Source of the DNA: Veillonella atypica KON
GTDB lineage: Bacteria > Bacillota > Negativicutes > Veillonellales > Veillonellaceae
NCBI RefSeq assembly: GCF_002959915.1
Contig: NZ_PPDE01000008.1
Location: 682,001-746,000 of the forward strand
Length of the DNA stretch: 64,000 nucleotides
Direction: 5' to 3'
The notes beneath the pieces were generated by a model. That model saw nothing but the letters and a program-made list of their open reading frames with translations, made no database searches and was not told the DNA's origin. The stretch's first letter is position 1; each line of letters begins with the position of its first letter. Positions 18,233-26,957 of this stretch are shown here, in pieces. A program made the translations under genes and the position numbers.

Positions 18233-18577
18233 TTAATTTCTACCGCTTAAACGACCTTCCAAGCGCCATTTAGCACTAGTTGCTGTAGGTCGAATAGATG
18301 CAATTTGTTCAGATGAGTACCCCATCGCCACAATGGCACCCACGATAGCTGCTACTACTTCATCCTCATTTTGAGCAGATGCACTTGGTGTAGCCACTGG
18401 AGTAGCTGCAGGAGCTACAACAGGAGCACTTGCCGGTGCCTCTTTTTTCTTTTTCGTAGGGTCAATCAAATGAACGATTGTCATCAAAACGCCTAAAAGA
18501 ATCAACACAACAAATACAACTGTCATATTAATGGCCATGATTAACCAGGGATTGGTAGTAACTGCTTGTCCTTCCAT
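18233..18577 (-). CDS. mmdD: Methylmalonyl-CoA decarboxylase delta subunit
   Basis: The protein (114 residues from the ATG at 18577, two more if the ATG at 18583 is used) has one N-terminal membrane helix (WLIMAINMTVVFVVLILLGV), an Ala/Pro/Thr-rich linker and a C-terminal domain ending WRLEGRLSGRN. It anchors MmdA to the membrane subunit MmdB. AAAGGGG is best spaced for the ATG at 18577. It lies 74 bp after mmdA and 24 bp before mmdE. Confidence 0.94.
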   Translation of the reverse strand: MEGQAVTTNPWLIMAINMTVVFVVLILLGVLMTIVHLIDPTKKKKEAPASAPVVAPAATPVATPSASAQNEDEVVAAIVGAIVAMGYSSEQIASIRPTATSAKWRLEGRLSGRN

Positions 18578-18650
18578 AATCATTCCCCTTTCTAAAAAAT
18601 AAATAAAGAAAGGTATCTCCCAAATTCGATGATATGATTACCGAATCGAA

Positions 18651-20180
18651 TTATAATGGAATATTACCATGTTTCTTTGGAGCACGGTTTTCACGTTTAC
18701 TTGCAAGCATAGCCAACGCATTGATAACAGCTGGACGAGTTTGTTTTGGTTCGATTACAACATCAACGAAGCCACGTTCTGCAGCTTTGTAAGGAGTTGC
18801 GAATTCTTCTACGTACTTAGCTGTTTTAGCGTCTTTATCTTCATCTTTTTTGAAGATGATGTTAGCTGCACCAGCAGGACCCATTACAGCGATTTCGGAT
18901 GTAGGCCAAGCGTATACTTGATCAGCGCCCAAATCTTGGGAACACATAGCGAGGTAAGAACCACCGTATGCTTTACGAGTGATAACAGTAATTTTTGGTA
19001 CTGTTGCTTCAGAGTAAGCATACAACATTTTAGCACCATGACGAATGATACCGCCCCATTCTTGATTTGTGCCAGGCAAGAAACCAGGAACGTCAACGAA
19101 GTTAACGATTGGAATATTGAAAGCATCACAGAAACGGATAAAACGGGAAGATTTATCAGATGCGTTGATGTCCAAGCAACCAGCCATTACTTTAGGTTGG
19201 TTAGCAATGATACCAACAGATTGACCATCAAAACGTGCGAAGCATGTAATGATGTTTGTAGCATAGAATGGTTGTACTTCATAGTATTCGCCATTATCTA
19301 CAGTAGCTGCGATAACATCTTTCATGTCGTAAGGCATGTTGCTGTTATCAGGTAACAAGCTGTTTAAGCCTTCATCTTCACGAGTTGGGTCATCACCTGT
19401 ATCTACCAATGGAGCATCTTCCATGTTGTTAGAAGGTAAGAAACCTAACAAGTAGCGGATTTGAGCGATGCAATCATCTTCATTTTCAGCTGCGAAGTGA
19501 GCAACACCAGACACAGAGTTGTGAGCCATTGCGCCACCAAGATCTTCAGCTGTTACTTCTTCACCAGTTACAGATTTAATAACTGCAGGACCAGTGATGA
19601 ACATTTGAGATGTGTTTTTAACCATGTAGATGAAGTCAGTCAATGCTGGAGAATATACAGCACCGCCTGCACATGGTCCCATGATTACGGAAATTTGTGG
19701 AATAACGCCAGATGCATTTGTATTTTCAAAGAAAATTTTACCGTAACCAGCAAGAGCATCTACAGCTTCTTGAATACGAGCCCCGCCGGAATCATTGATA
19801 CCAACGATAGGAGCACCCATTTTCATTGCTAAACGTTGTACTTTAACGATTTTAGCAGCGTGCATTTCACCAAGAGAACCACCTTCTACAGTGAAGTCTT
19901 GTGCGAATGCATATACCAAACGACCATCGATAGTACCATAACCAGTTACTACACCTTCGCCTGGTAATTCTTTTTTGTCTTGACCGAAGTTAACACAACG
20001 ATGTTTAACGAATTGATCAAGTTCAACAAAAGAGTTGTCATCGAATAATTTAGCCAAACGTTCACGAGCAGTCATTTTACCTTGAGAATGTTGTTTCTCA
20101 ACGCGTTTTTCACCGCCACCAGCTTTAACTTTTGCTAGTTTTTCGTGCAACAACTCAATTTTTTCTTGCACTGTTTGCAT
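18651..20180 (-). CDS. mmdA: Methylmalonyl-CoA decarboxylase alpha subunit (carboxyltransferase)
   Basis: The 509-residue biotin-dependent carboxyltransferase contains MTARERLAKLFDDNSFVELD, the first oxyanion-hole region INDSGGARIQEAVDALAGYG, MGPCAGGAVYSPALTDF and the second GGIIRHGAKMLYAYSEATVPKITVITRKAYGGSY. It moves the carboxyl of (S)-methylmalonyl-CoA to biotin on MmdC, releasing propionyl-CoA in the cytoplasm. It is full length for the family. It lies 37 bp after the epimerase gene, so the substrate-producing and consuming enzymes are encoded next to each other. Confidence 0.97.
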   Translation of the reverse strand: MQTVQEKIELLHEKLAKVKAGGGEKRVEKQHSQGKMTARERLAKLFDDNSFVELDQFVKHRCVNFGQDKKELPGEGVVTGYGTIDGRLVYAFAQDFTVEGGSLGEMHAAKIVKVQRLAMKMGAPIVGINDSGGARIQEAVDALAGYGKIFFENTNASGVIPQISVIMGPCAGGAVYSPALTDFIYMVKNTSQMFITGPAVIKSVTGEEVTAEDLGGAMAHNSVSGVAHFAAENEDDCIAQIRYLLGFLPSNNMEDAPLVDTGDDPTREDEGLNSLLPDNSNMPYDMKDVIAATVDNGEYYEVQPFYATNIITCFARFDGQSVGIIANQPKVMAGCLDINASDKSSRFIRFCDAFNIPIVNFVDVPGFLPGTNQEWGGIIRHGAKMLYAYSEATVPKITVITRKAYGGSYLAMCSQDLGADQVYAWPTSEIAVMGPAGAANIIFKKDEDKDAKTAKYVEEFATPYKAAERGFVDVVIEPKQTRPAVINALAMLASKRENRAPKKHGNIPL

Positions 20181-20216
20181 GTCAGCACCTCCATAAAAAC
20201 TTGTTACAATAATATT

Positions 20217-20639
20217 TTATTTCATTCGTTGACAAAGTTCAAGTAATACGCCACCTGTAGCTTTAGGATGAACGAATGCAATAGAGGAACCGCCAGCACC
20301 ATAACGAGGTTTTTCGTCAATCATACGAATACCTTTCGCCATAAGATCAGCAATAGCATTTTCAATATTATCTACACGCAAAGCAACGTGTTGGATACCA
20401 TCACGACCGCCATTTTTTTCGATGAATTTACCGATAGGGCCGTCTGGAGTAGTAGTTTCCAAGAATTCTAATTCAGCATCGCCGCATGGGAAGAAGGATA
20501 CTTTTACTTTTTGTTCTTCTACTACTTCATCTTCAGGAAGATGTTGAATTCCCAAAGCATTTTTGTAAAATTCTTTAGTTGCTGCTAAATCATTAACACC
20601 AATACCGATGTGATCCACTTGTAATACTTTAAAAGCCAT
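20217..20639 (-). CDS. mce: Methylmalonyl-CoA epimerase
   Basis: The 140-residue vicinal-oxygen-chelate protein has VDHIGIGVNDLAATKEFY at the start and GGRDGIQHVALRVDNIENAI and GVLLELCQ later; the His residues in VDHIG and IQHVA and the Glu in LLELC are the expected metal ligands. It interconverts (R)- and (S)-methylmalonyl-CoA between the mutase and the decarboxylase. Its place between meaB and mmdA fits this step exactly. Confidence 0.95.
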   Translation of the reverse strand: MAFKVLQVDHIGIGVNDLAATKEFYKNALGIQHLPEDEVVEEQKVKVSFFPCGDAELEFLETTTPDGPIGKFIEKNGGRDGIQHVALRVDNIENAIADLMAKGIRMIDEKPRYGAGGSSIAFVHPKATGGVLLELCQRMK

Positions 20640-20690
20640 TTCGATTATCTCCTTTATAAGGCTAAATCTCTAATGCTATGTAGTCGCCGT

Positions 20691-21629
20691 CTACTTTAGC
20701 ACGTTTGTCATTACGCCGTTAACAACTGTATATGGATCGTTTGCACGTTCATTGACAGCTGCCACTTGGCTATTAAATTCGTCGCTTGTAATGATTTTAT
20801 CAGCTACATAACGACCAATTTGTTCATTAATCATTGCGATGATTTCATCGCGAGTACGTTCTGCCCGACGAGATTCCAATTCACCGGAATCTTCAAGATA
20901 CTCAAAATGTTCATCTAAGGCTTCGATAAGTTCATCTACGCCTTGGTCTTTACTAGCAATTGTGCGCTTAATTGGTGGGCGCCATTTTACTTCACGAGAA
21001 TCTAGGTCAAGCATCATTTCAATTTCAACATTCAAACGATCGCAACCATCTCGGTCAGCTTTATTGATAGCAAATACATCGCCGATTTCAAGAATACCCG
21101 CTTTAATAGCTTGGATATCATCACCGAGACCAGGAACAAGAACAACCAATGTAGTATCTGCATTTTTTACGATATCTACTTCAGATTGACCTACGCCTAC
21201 TGTTTCAATGATAATCAAGTCCATGCCAAAGGCATCCATTAATTTTACAACGTCTGCAGTCTTTTTGGATAAACCACCTAGACTACCACGCGTCCCCATG
21301 CTTCGAATGAATACATTTTCATTTAATGTCAAATCATTCATTCTAATACGGTCCCCCAATATAGCACCACCAGAGAATGGGCTTGTTGGGTCGATGGCAA
21401 CGATGCCGATTTTTTTACCTTGATCTAGATAATGTTTAACAACCTTATCTGTCAAAGTACTTTTACCAGCACCAGGGGCACCAGTTATACCGAGAATACG
21501 TGCATTACCCGTTTTAGGGTAAATTGCCTTCATAATATCGATGGCATTTTCATACTCGTTTTCTACAGCAGTGATGGACCGTGCTAAGGCTAGTCTTGAG
21601 CCTTCAAAGAGGCCTTTAACTAAATCCAT
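20691..21629 (-). CDS. meaB: Methylmalonyl-CoA mutase-associated GTPase MeaB
   Basis: The protein (312 residues from the ATG at 21629) is a G3E-family P-loop GTPase with Walker A ITGAPGAGKSTLTD, the switch/base-III segment FIRSMGTRGSLGGLSKKT, IIIETVGVGQSEVDI and NKADRDGC. MeaB gates cofactor loading and protects the B12-dependent mutase. AGGTGG precedes the ATG at the normal distance; GTG codons a little upstream would add four residues. It lies between the mutase small subunit and the epimerase. Confidence 0.94.
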   Translation of the reverse strand: MDLVKGLFEGSRLALARSITAVENEYENAIDIMKAIYPKTGNARILGITGAPGAGKSTLTDKVVKHYLDQGKKIGIVAIDPTSPFSGGAILGDRIRMNDLTLNENVFIRSMGTRGSLGGLSKKTADVVKLMDAFGMDLIIIETVGVGQSEVDIVKNADTTLVVLVPGLGDDIQAIKAGILEIGDVFAINKADRDGCDRLNVEIEMMLDLDSREVKWRPPIKRTIASKDQGVDELIEALDEHFEYLEDSGELESRRAERTRDEIIAMINEQIGRYVADKIITSDEFNSQVAAVNERANDPYTVVNGVMTNVLK

Positions 21630-21661
21630 TCGCCTCACCACCTATCTTAGAATATGGGAAT

Positions 21662-21695
21662 AGAGGGGAGCCAACCATTCCAGTTGAGCCCCTCT
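21662..21695. other. Intra-operon hairpin between mutase small subunit and meaB
   Basis: AGAGGGG and CCCCTCT form a 7-bp G+C-rich stem with partial extension inward. No U tract follows on the minus strand, so it is not a classical terminator; it may be an RNA-processing or stability element. Confidence 0.5.
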
Positions 21696-21708
21696 CTTGC
21701 CCAGTTAA

Positions 21709-22104
21709 TTATTTTACGTTTTCCTTGATGAAGTCTACGATATCACCAGTTGGAGTACCAGGTGTGAATACAGCTGCTACGCCAGCTTTTTTCAAGCCAG
21801 GGATATCAGCATCAGGAATAACGCCACCGCCGATTACTAATACATCGCCCATGCCTTTTTCTTTCAAAAGTTCAACAATTTTAGGGAACAATGTGTTGTG
21901 AGCGCCGGAAAGAAGGGATAATGCAACTACATTAACGTCTTCAGAAAGTGCTGCTTCTACGATTTGTTCTGGAGTTTGACGAAGACCTGTGTAGATTACT
22001 TCGAAACCAGCATCGCGAAGTGCGCGTGCTACAACTTTTGCACCACGGTCGTGACCATCAAGACCTGGTTTTGCTACGATTACTCTAATACGTTTTTCTG
22101 CCAT
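21709..22104 (-). CDS. Methylmalonyl-CoA mutase, small B12-binding subunit
   Basis: The 131-residue protein is a cobalamin-binding Rossmann domain with the motif DGHDRG (DxHxxG; the His is the lower axial cobalt ligand) in [19 protein letters not shown], then SLLSGAH and [12 protein letters not shown]. In many bacteria this domain is fused to the mutase C-terminus; here it is a separate gene 27 bp after the large subunit. Together they convert succinyl-CoA to (R)-methylmalonyl-CoA. Confidence 0.95.
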   Translation of the reverse strand: MAEKRIRVIVAKPGLDGHDRGAKVVARALRDAGFEVIYTGLRQTPEQIVEAALSEDVNVVALSLLSGAHNTLFPKIVELLKEKGMGDVLVIGGGVIPDADIPGLKKAGVAAVFTPGTPTGDIVDFIKENVK

Positions 22105-22131
22105 GATAATTACCTCCGAAATTAGCCGATA

Positions 22132-23778
22132 TTATAATGTGGAATGAGCTTGGTATTCACCGAATACTTCGCGCAATACATTACAAATTTCACCCAAAGT
22201 AGCATATGTTTTAACTGCTGCAAGAATTAATGGCATCAAGTTAACGTTTTCGTCAGCTGCGCCAGCTTTCAAATCAGCTAAAGCTTTGTCAACTGCTGCT
22301 TGATCGCGGTTAGCGCGAACTGCTTGAGTTTTCTTAGCTTGGTTTACACCTACGGAAGCGTCTACGCGAAGCAAGTCTTTTGGAGCTTCTTCTTCAACTT
22401 GGAATTTGTTTACGCCAACGATTGTGCGCAAGCCAGATTCAACTTCCATTTGCCATTTGTAAGCGGATTCTTGGATTTCTTTTTGGATGTAGCCTTTTTC
22501 GATTGCTACTACAGCGCCGCCCATTTCATCAATTTTCTTGATGTAAGCCATAGCTTCGTCATAGATAGCGTTAGTCATAGCTTCTACATAGTAGGAACCG
22601 CCCAATGGGTCAACTACGTCTGCTAAACCAGATTCGTAAGCCACGATTTGTTGTGTACGAAGAGCTACTTGTACAGATGCTTCTGTAGGAAGAGCCAATG
22701 CTTCGTCACGGGAGTTTGTATGTAAGGATTGAGTACCGCCCATTACAGCAGCTGCAGTTTGAAGAGCAACACGAACGATGTTGTTATCAACTTGTTGTGC
22801 AGTCAACATGGAACCAGCTGTTTGAGTATGTACACGAAGCATCATGGATTTTGGTTTTTTAGCACCAAAACGTTCTTTCATGATAGTTGCCCATAAACGA
22901 CGGGATGCGCGGAATTTAGCAACTTCTTCAAGTACATTGTTATGAGCATTCCAGAAGAAGGAAAGACGACCAGCGAATGTATCAACATCAAGACCAGCTT
23001 TCAAAGCTGCTTCTACGTATGCGATACCATCAGCAATTGTAAATGCGATTTCTTGTGCTGCTGTGGAACCTGCTTCACGGATATGGTAACCGGAAATGGA
23101 AATTGTATTCCATTTTGGAACGTATTGAGAGCAATATTCAAAGATATTAGTGATCAAACGCATGGATGGTTTTGGAGGGAAAATGTAAGTACCACGAGCT
23201 GCGTATTCTTTCAAAATATCATTTTGAATTGTACCTTTCAATTCTGTGGAAGGTACGCCTTGTTTTTCAGCTACTGCGATATACATTGCCAACAAAACGG
23301 ATGCTGGAGCGTTGATTGTCATAGAAGTGGATACTTTGCCAAGGTCGATGCCGTTGAACAAGATTTCCATATCTGCCAAGGAGTCAATCGCTACACCTAC
23401 TTTACCAACTTCGCCTTCAGCCATAACGTCATCAGAGTCATAACCGATTTGTGTAGGTAAGTCGAATGCACAGGAAAGACCAGTTGCACCGGATTCGATA
23501 AGGTAACGGTAACGTTTGTTAGATTCTTCAGCTGTTGCGAAACCAGCATACATACGCATAGTCCAGAAACGACCACGGTACATTGTAGGTTGTACGCCAC
23601 GAGTATATGGATATTCACCAGGCATACCCAAATCACGTTCATAATCAAAGCCTTCAATATCAACTGGTGTATACACGCGGTTGTATTTCAAGTTTTGACG
23701 TTCTGGAGTTTTTACACACTTTTCGTCACAAAGTTTATTGTACTCAGCAATTTGGGCTTTAAGGTTTTCGTAAGCCAT
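22132..23778 (-). CDS. Methylmalonyl-CoA mutase, large catalytic subunit
   Basis: The 548-residue TIM-barrel protein has [48 protein letters not shown] and the mid-domain [20 protein letters not shown], all diagnostic of the acyl-CoA mutase alpha domain; the Tyr in the TMYRG segment is the active-site Tyr of the family. It lacks a B12 domain, which is supplied by the next gene. It starts with AGGAGG upstream and follows the CoA transferase by 28 bp. Confidence 0.95.
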   Translation of the reverse strand: MAYENLKAQIAEYNKLCDEKCVKTPERQNLKYNRVYTPVDIEGFDYERDLGMPGEYPYTRGVQPTMYRGRFWTMRMYAGFATAEESNKRYRYLIESGATGLSCAFDLPTQIGYDSDDVMAEGEVGKVGVAIDSLADMEILFNGIDLGKVSTSMTINAPASVLLAMYIAVAEKQGVPSTELKGTIQNDILKEYAARGTYIFPPKPSMRLITNIFEYCSQYVPKWNTISISGYHIREAGSTAAQEIAFTIADGIAYVEAALKAGLDVDTFAGRLSFFWNAHNNVLEEVAKFRASRRLWATIMKERFGAKKPKSMMLRVHTQTAGSMLTAQQVDNNIVRVALQTAAAVMGGTQSLHTNSRDEALALPTEASVQVALRTQQIVAYESGLADVVDPLGGSYYVEAMTNAIYDEAMAYIKKIDEMGGAVVAIEKGYIQKEIQESAYKWQMEVESGLRTIVGVNKFQVEEEAPKDLLRVDASVGVNQAKKTQAVRANRDQAAVDKALADLKAGAADENVNLMPLILAAVKTYATLGEICNVLREVFGEYQAHSTL

Positions 23779-23806
23779 GTTTTCATCATCCTCCTAAAAA
23801 AACAGG

Positions 23807-25309
23807 TTATTTTTTCATGCTTCCAGTTTCTGTGAAGCGTTTATGCCAAGAAAGAGCTTCGTCGAGCAACATTGGTGTATGGGCATTTTTAGTTGCAACG
23901 AGTGCTTTTTCGAGGTATTCAGTTAACATTGGTTTGTAGTCTGGGTGAGCACATTTTTCAATGATCAAACGAGCTCTTTCCACTGGGCTCAAACCACGGC
24001 AGTCAGCAACACCTTGTTCTGTACAGAAAATCATAGTGTCATGTTCTGGGTGATCCACATGAGATACATATGGAACGATAGAACTGATGTCGCCACCTTT
24101 TGCAACGGAATTAGTACAGAAAATAGTGAGATATGCACTACGTGCAAAGTCACCAGATCCGCCAATACCGTTCATCATTTTGCTACCCATAATATGAGTA
24201 GAGTTTACATTGCCAAAAATATCAAATTCGATAGCGGTATTCATGGCAATGACACCAATACGGCGAGCAATACCAGGGTTGTTGGAAATTTCTTGTGGAC
24301 GAAGAATAATCTTTTTACGATATTCATCGATGTTATTATAGAAACGTTTCAACCCATCTGGAGAAGGACTTAATGCAGTACCGGAACATACAGTTACTTT
24401 ACCTGCATCGATTAAGTCAAACATACCATCTTGGATTACTTCTGTATAAATGGACAAATCTTTGAATGGGCCTTGAGCCAATCCGCTGATTACTGCATTT
24501 GCTACAGAACCTACGCCAGATTGCAATGGAAGCAAGTTTTCAGGTAAACGACCTTCACCGATTTCTTGTTCAAAGAATTTGATAAGGTGTTGACTCATTG
24601 CTTTTGCATCATCATCGATAGGTGCCAAAGGTCTTGTAGTATCAGGAACATCGCAAGGAACTACTGCAATGATTTTGTCTGGGTCACAAGGAATTGCATC
24701 AGTACCAATACGATCACCAGCATGTTCCAATGGAATTGGTTTGCGATATGGTGGATCAAGTGGTTCGTAGATATCATGCATACCAACCAAAGATAATGGT
24801 TGAGATACGTTTACTTCTACGATAACTTTTTTAGCTTGGCTAACAAATGTTGGAGAGTTACCAACAGATGTTGTAGGTACTAAAGAGCCATCTTCATTGA
24901 TTTGACAAACTTCTACGATAGCTACATCTAAATCACCAAAGAAACCATAGCGTACATTTTGCGCCATTGTACTTAAGTGCATATCAATGTATTTGATGTC
25001 GCCGCTATTTAAAGCTTTGCGTGTATCCCCATTTGTTTGATAAGGGAAACGACGGTTAATACCATGTGCACGTGTTAATGCACCGTCGGCTTCATCACCT
25101 ACGGAAGCACCTGTCCATAAATCAATTTTGAATGGTTCTTTTTCCATTCGTTCAGCCAAAGCCAATGGTACAGCTTTTGCATAACCAGATGGAGTAAAGC
25201 CGGAAATACCAACTTTATCATTGTGGTTAATCATTTGAGCTGCTTCATAAGCTGTGACAATTTTGCCTTGGAGGGCCGCATTCTTAATGCGATCTTTGAT
25301 GTCTATCAT
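23807..25309 (-). CDS. Succinyl-CoA:propionate (acetate) CoA-transferase
   Basis: The 500-residue protein belongs to the acetyl-CoA hydrolase/transferase (Cat1/ScpC) family: GISGFTPSGYAKAVPLALAERM near the N-terminus, GVGSVANAVISGL, and the family's GGIGGSGDFARSAY-type loop (here MNGIGGSGDFARSAYLTIF), with the candidate catalytic Glu in DGMFDLIDAGKV-adjacent YTEVIQDG. It would move CoA from propionyl-CoA to succinate, closing the cycle. It is the first gene of the operon and has a good promoter 80 bp upstream. Acetyl-CoA use cannot be excluded. Confidence 0.88.
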   Translation of the reverse strand: MIDIKDRIKNAALQGKIVTAYEAAQMINHNDKVGISGFTPSGYAKAVPLALAERMEKEPFKIDLWTGASVGDEADGALTRAHGINRRFPYQTNGDTRKALNSGDIKYIDMHLSTMAQNVRYGFFGDLDVAIVEVCQINEDGSLVPTTSVGNSPTFVSQAKKVIVEVNVSQPLSLVGMHDIYEPLDPPYRKPIPLEHAGDRIGTDAIPCDPDKIIAVVPCDVPDTTRPLAPIDDDAKAMSQHLIKFFEQEIGEGRLPENLLPLQSGVGSVANAVISGLAQGPFKDLSIYTEVIQDGMFDLIDAGKVTVCSGTALSPSPDGLKRFYNNIDEYRKKIILRPQEISNNPGIARRIGVIAMNTAIEFDIFGNVNSTHIMGSKMMNGIGGSGDFARSAYLTIFCTNSVAKGGDISSIVPYVSHVDHPEHDTMIFCTEQGVADCRGLSPVERARLIIEKCAHPDYKPMLTEYLEKALVATKNAHTPMLLDEALSWHKRFTETGSMKK

Positions 25310-25388
25310 CGTACCATCTCCTTAAAATCACCTTGTTAAACGACAGTTGATCAATCTCTTGGTCTAAACCGTTCCTTAAACCAACGTC

Positions 25389-25417
25389 ATCGTATGCTTT
25401 TACAATCGCATTGTCAA
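25389..25417 (-). promoter_or_regulatory. Promoter of the succinate-to-propionate operon
   Basis: TTGACA and TACGAT are separated by 17 bp on the minus strand, about 80 bases before the CoA-transferase ATG. It is the best promoter match upstream of the ten-gene run ending at mmdB. Confidence 0.7.
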
Positions 25418-25463
25418 CTTATATGCATAAAATGTATTTTTTGTCACATATTTATGGGTCATT

Positions 25464-25478
25464 ATGACTAAAAGTCAT
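25464..25478. promoter_or_regulatory. Palindrome upstream of the operon promoter
   Basis: ATGACT-AAA-AGTCAT is a perfect 6-bp palindrome about 47 bp upstream of the -35, a position typical for an activator site. No regulator is identified. The rest of the 25310-25571 gap is AT-rich and shows nothing else. Confidence 0.4.
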
Positions 25479-25571
25479 GGATTTTCCATTTTTAGGATAA
25501 ATTAAATTCACATCGTTATAACTCTCAGGAATTATAGATATATTTTTATAATTTCATATATATAGTAAAAA

Positions 25572-25626
25572 AAGAGTGAATCGAAGAATTTCTATACAAT
25601 ATATAGATTCTCTTCAATTCACTCTT
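25572..25626 (-). terminator. Terminator of the O-antigen ligase-family gene
   Basis: A stem of about 16 bp with one mismatch and a long AT-rich loop is followed on the minus strand by TTTTTACTATA. Confidence 0.75.
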
Positions 25627-25679
25627 ATTTTAATTAGTATTATACATAACACAACAATTTCGATTTTTTTCGATGCGTT

Positions 25680-26948
25680 TTAATTATGATTGATTTTAGT
25701 CTGATTTTGTTGAACTTTCACAAAAGCACCTACCCATCCTAGCAATAACCAGAATGTAATCGTTACTTGGTGACTATATAATTCAAAATCGGACAAACCG
25801 CTCACAAGAACACCAACTGCTAAAGCACCGACACCGATGGAGGCAGCCTTACGGAACACATCACCTTTTAGACGTATAGAGGTAACCACATGACCTATTA
25901 ATACAGTTATAAAGGAGATAAGTCCTGGTATGCCTATTTCAGCCAACATATTAAGGTATAAATTATGAGCGTGATACATCAATACATTAGGACCTTGAAT
26001 ATAATAATTATATTCTGGATATACTAAGTAAAATGTATTCCACCCAATCCCCCACACAGGATTTTCACGAACAATGTACATCGTGCTATCCCACAAGGCC
26101 CATCGTAAATCAGCCGATGTATCATGACCTTGGAATATAGACCAAAGACGAGTAGCAATTTCTCCATCATAAAAATATAGAATGATGGGGATGGCTAACA
26201 AGGATAATAATAAACGACGTTCTACAAAAATTCCCCAGTAAATAATCATGGCACCAAAACTGATCCATATGCCACGTGAATATGTTAATAGCATGGTAAC
26301 AAAAAGTATTAATGCTATGGGAATCATCATGTAGATTTGTTTCTTATATTCCTCCGATAAGATTTTATCGGATAAGCCCTTCCAGTAAACCAATAAATAG
26401 CTAATACTAACGCTTAGAATCATCAACAAGTAAGCGCCCAACAGATTGGGATTCATCAATGTTGACGACATGCGTCGCATTAATTTTGGAAATTGGATGG
26501 CATCAACCCATTCCTTTATATGATGATTAGGAATAAAAATATATTCATAAGCACCTATGCAACAAACGAGAATCGCCGTTCCCAATGTACATTGAAGAAA
26601 ATAACGCCACTGTTTTGGCGTACTAATATAGGTACGTACTAAATAATAAATACCGCCACCGGCCACAATCTGATAAAACCAACTTGTCAAAGCCCATTGC
26701 GCATTATCGGAAAGGGCAGCTGATACGCCCGTCCAAAGGACGAAAAACATAACAGTCCACGATAGCCATCCCGTAGGAAAGCTAAGACTACGACTTCGTA
26801 TTAAATCGACAATGGCAAGCCCAACGGCCAACCACAAGAGCACATCCCCTACCATCGGTTGTAGAGGCATGGCAATAGCCACACCATAAATGAGTCGTTC
26901 AATATAAAACTTCAACTTTGTTTCCGTTGGAAATAATGAGTGTTCCAT
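25680..26948 (-). CDS. O-antigen ligase (WaaL)/polymerase-family membrane protein
   Basis: The 422-residue protein has about 11-12 membrane segments and the Wzy_C-type periplasmic region with LTYSRGIWISFGAMI, RWALWDSTMYIVRENPVWGIGWNTF and YHAHNLYLNMLAEIGIPGLISF; the H of AHN and the R of YSRG are positions conserved in O-antigen ligases. It would join O-antigen or another polymer to lipid A-core at the outer leaflet of the inner membrane, in line with a diderm envelope. No glycosyltransferases adjoin it. A polymerase role is the alternative. Confidence 0.8.
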   Translation of the reverse strand: MEHSLFPTETKLKFYIERLIYGVAIAMPLQPMVGDVLLWLAVGLAIVDLIRSRSLSFPTGWLSWTVMFFVLWTGVSAALSDNAQWALTSWFYQIVAGGGIYYLVRTYISTPKQWRYFLQCTLGTAILVCCIGAYEYIFIPNHHIKEWVDAIQFPKLMRRMSSTLMNPNLLGAYLLMILSVSISYLLVYWKGLSDKILSEEYKKQIYMMIPIALILFVTMLLTYSRGIWISFGAMIIYWGIFVERRLLLSLLAIPIILYFYDGEIATRLWSIFQGHDTSADLRWALWDSTMYIVRENPVWGIGWNTFYLVYPEYNYYIQGPNVLMYHAHNLYLNMLAEIGIPGLISFITVLIGHVVTSIRLKGDVFRKAASIGVGALAVGVLVSGLSDFELYSHQVTITFWLLLGWVGAFVKVQQNQTKINHN

Positions 26949-26957
26949 AACGATTAC

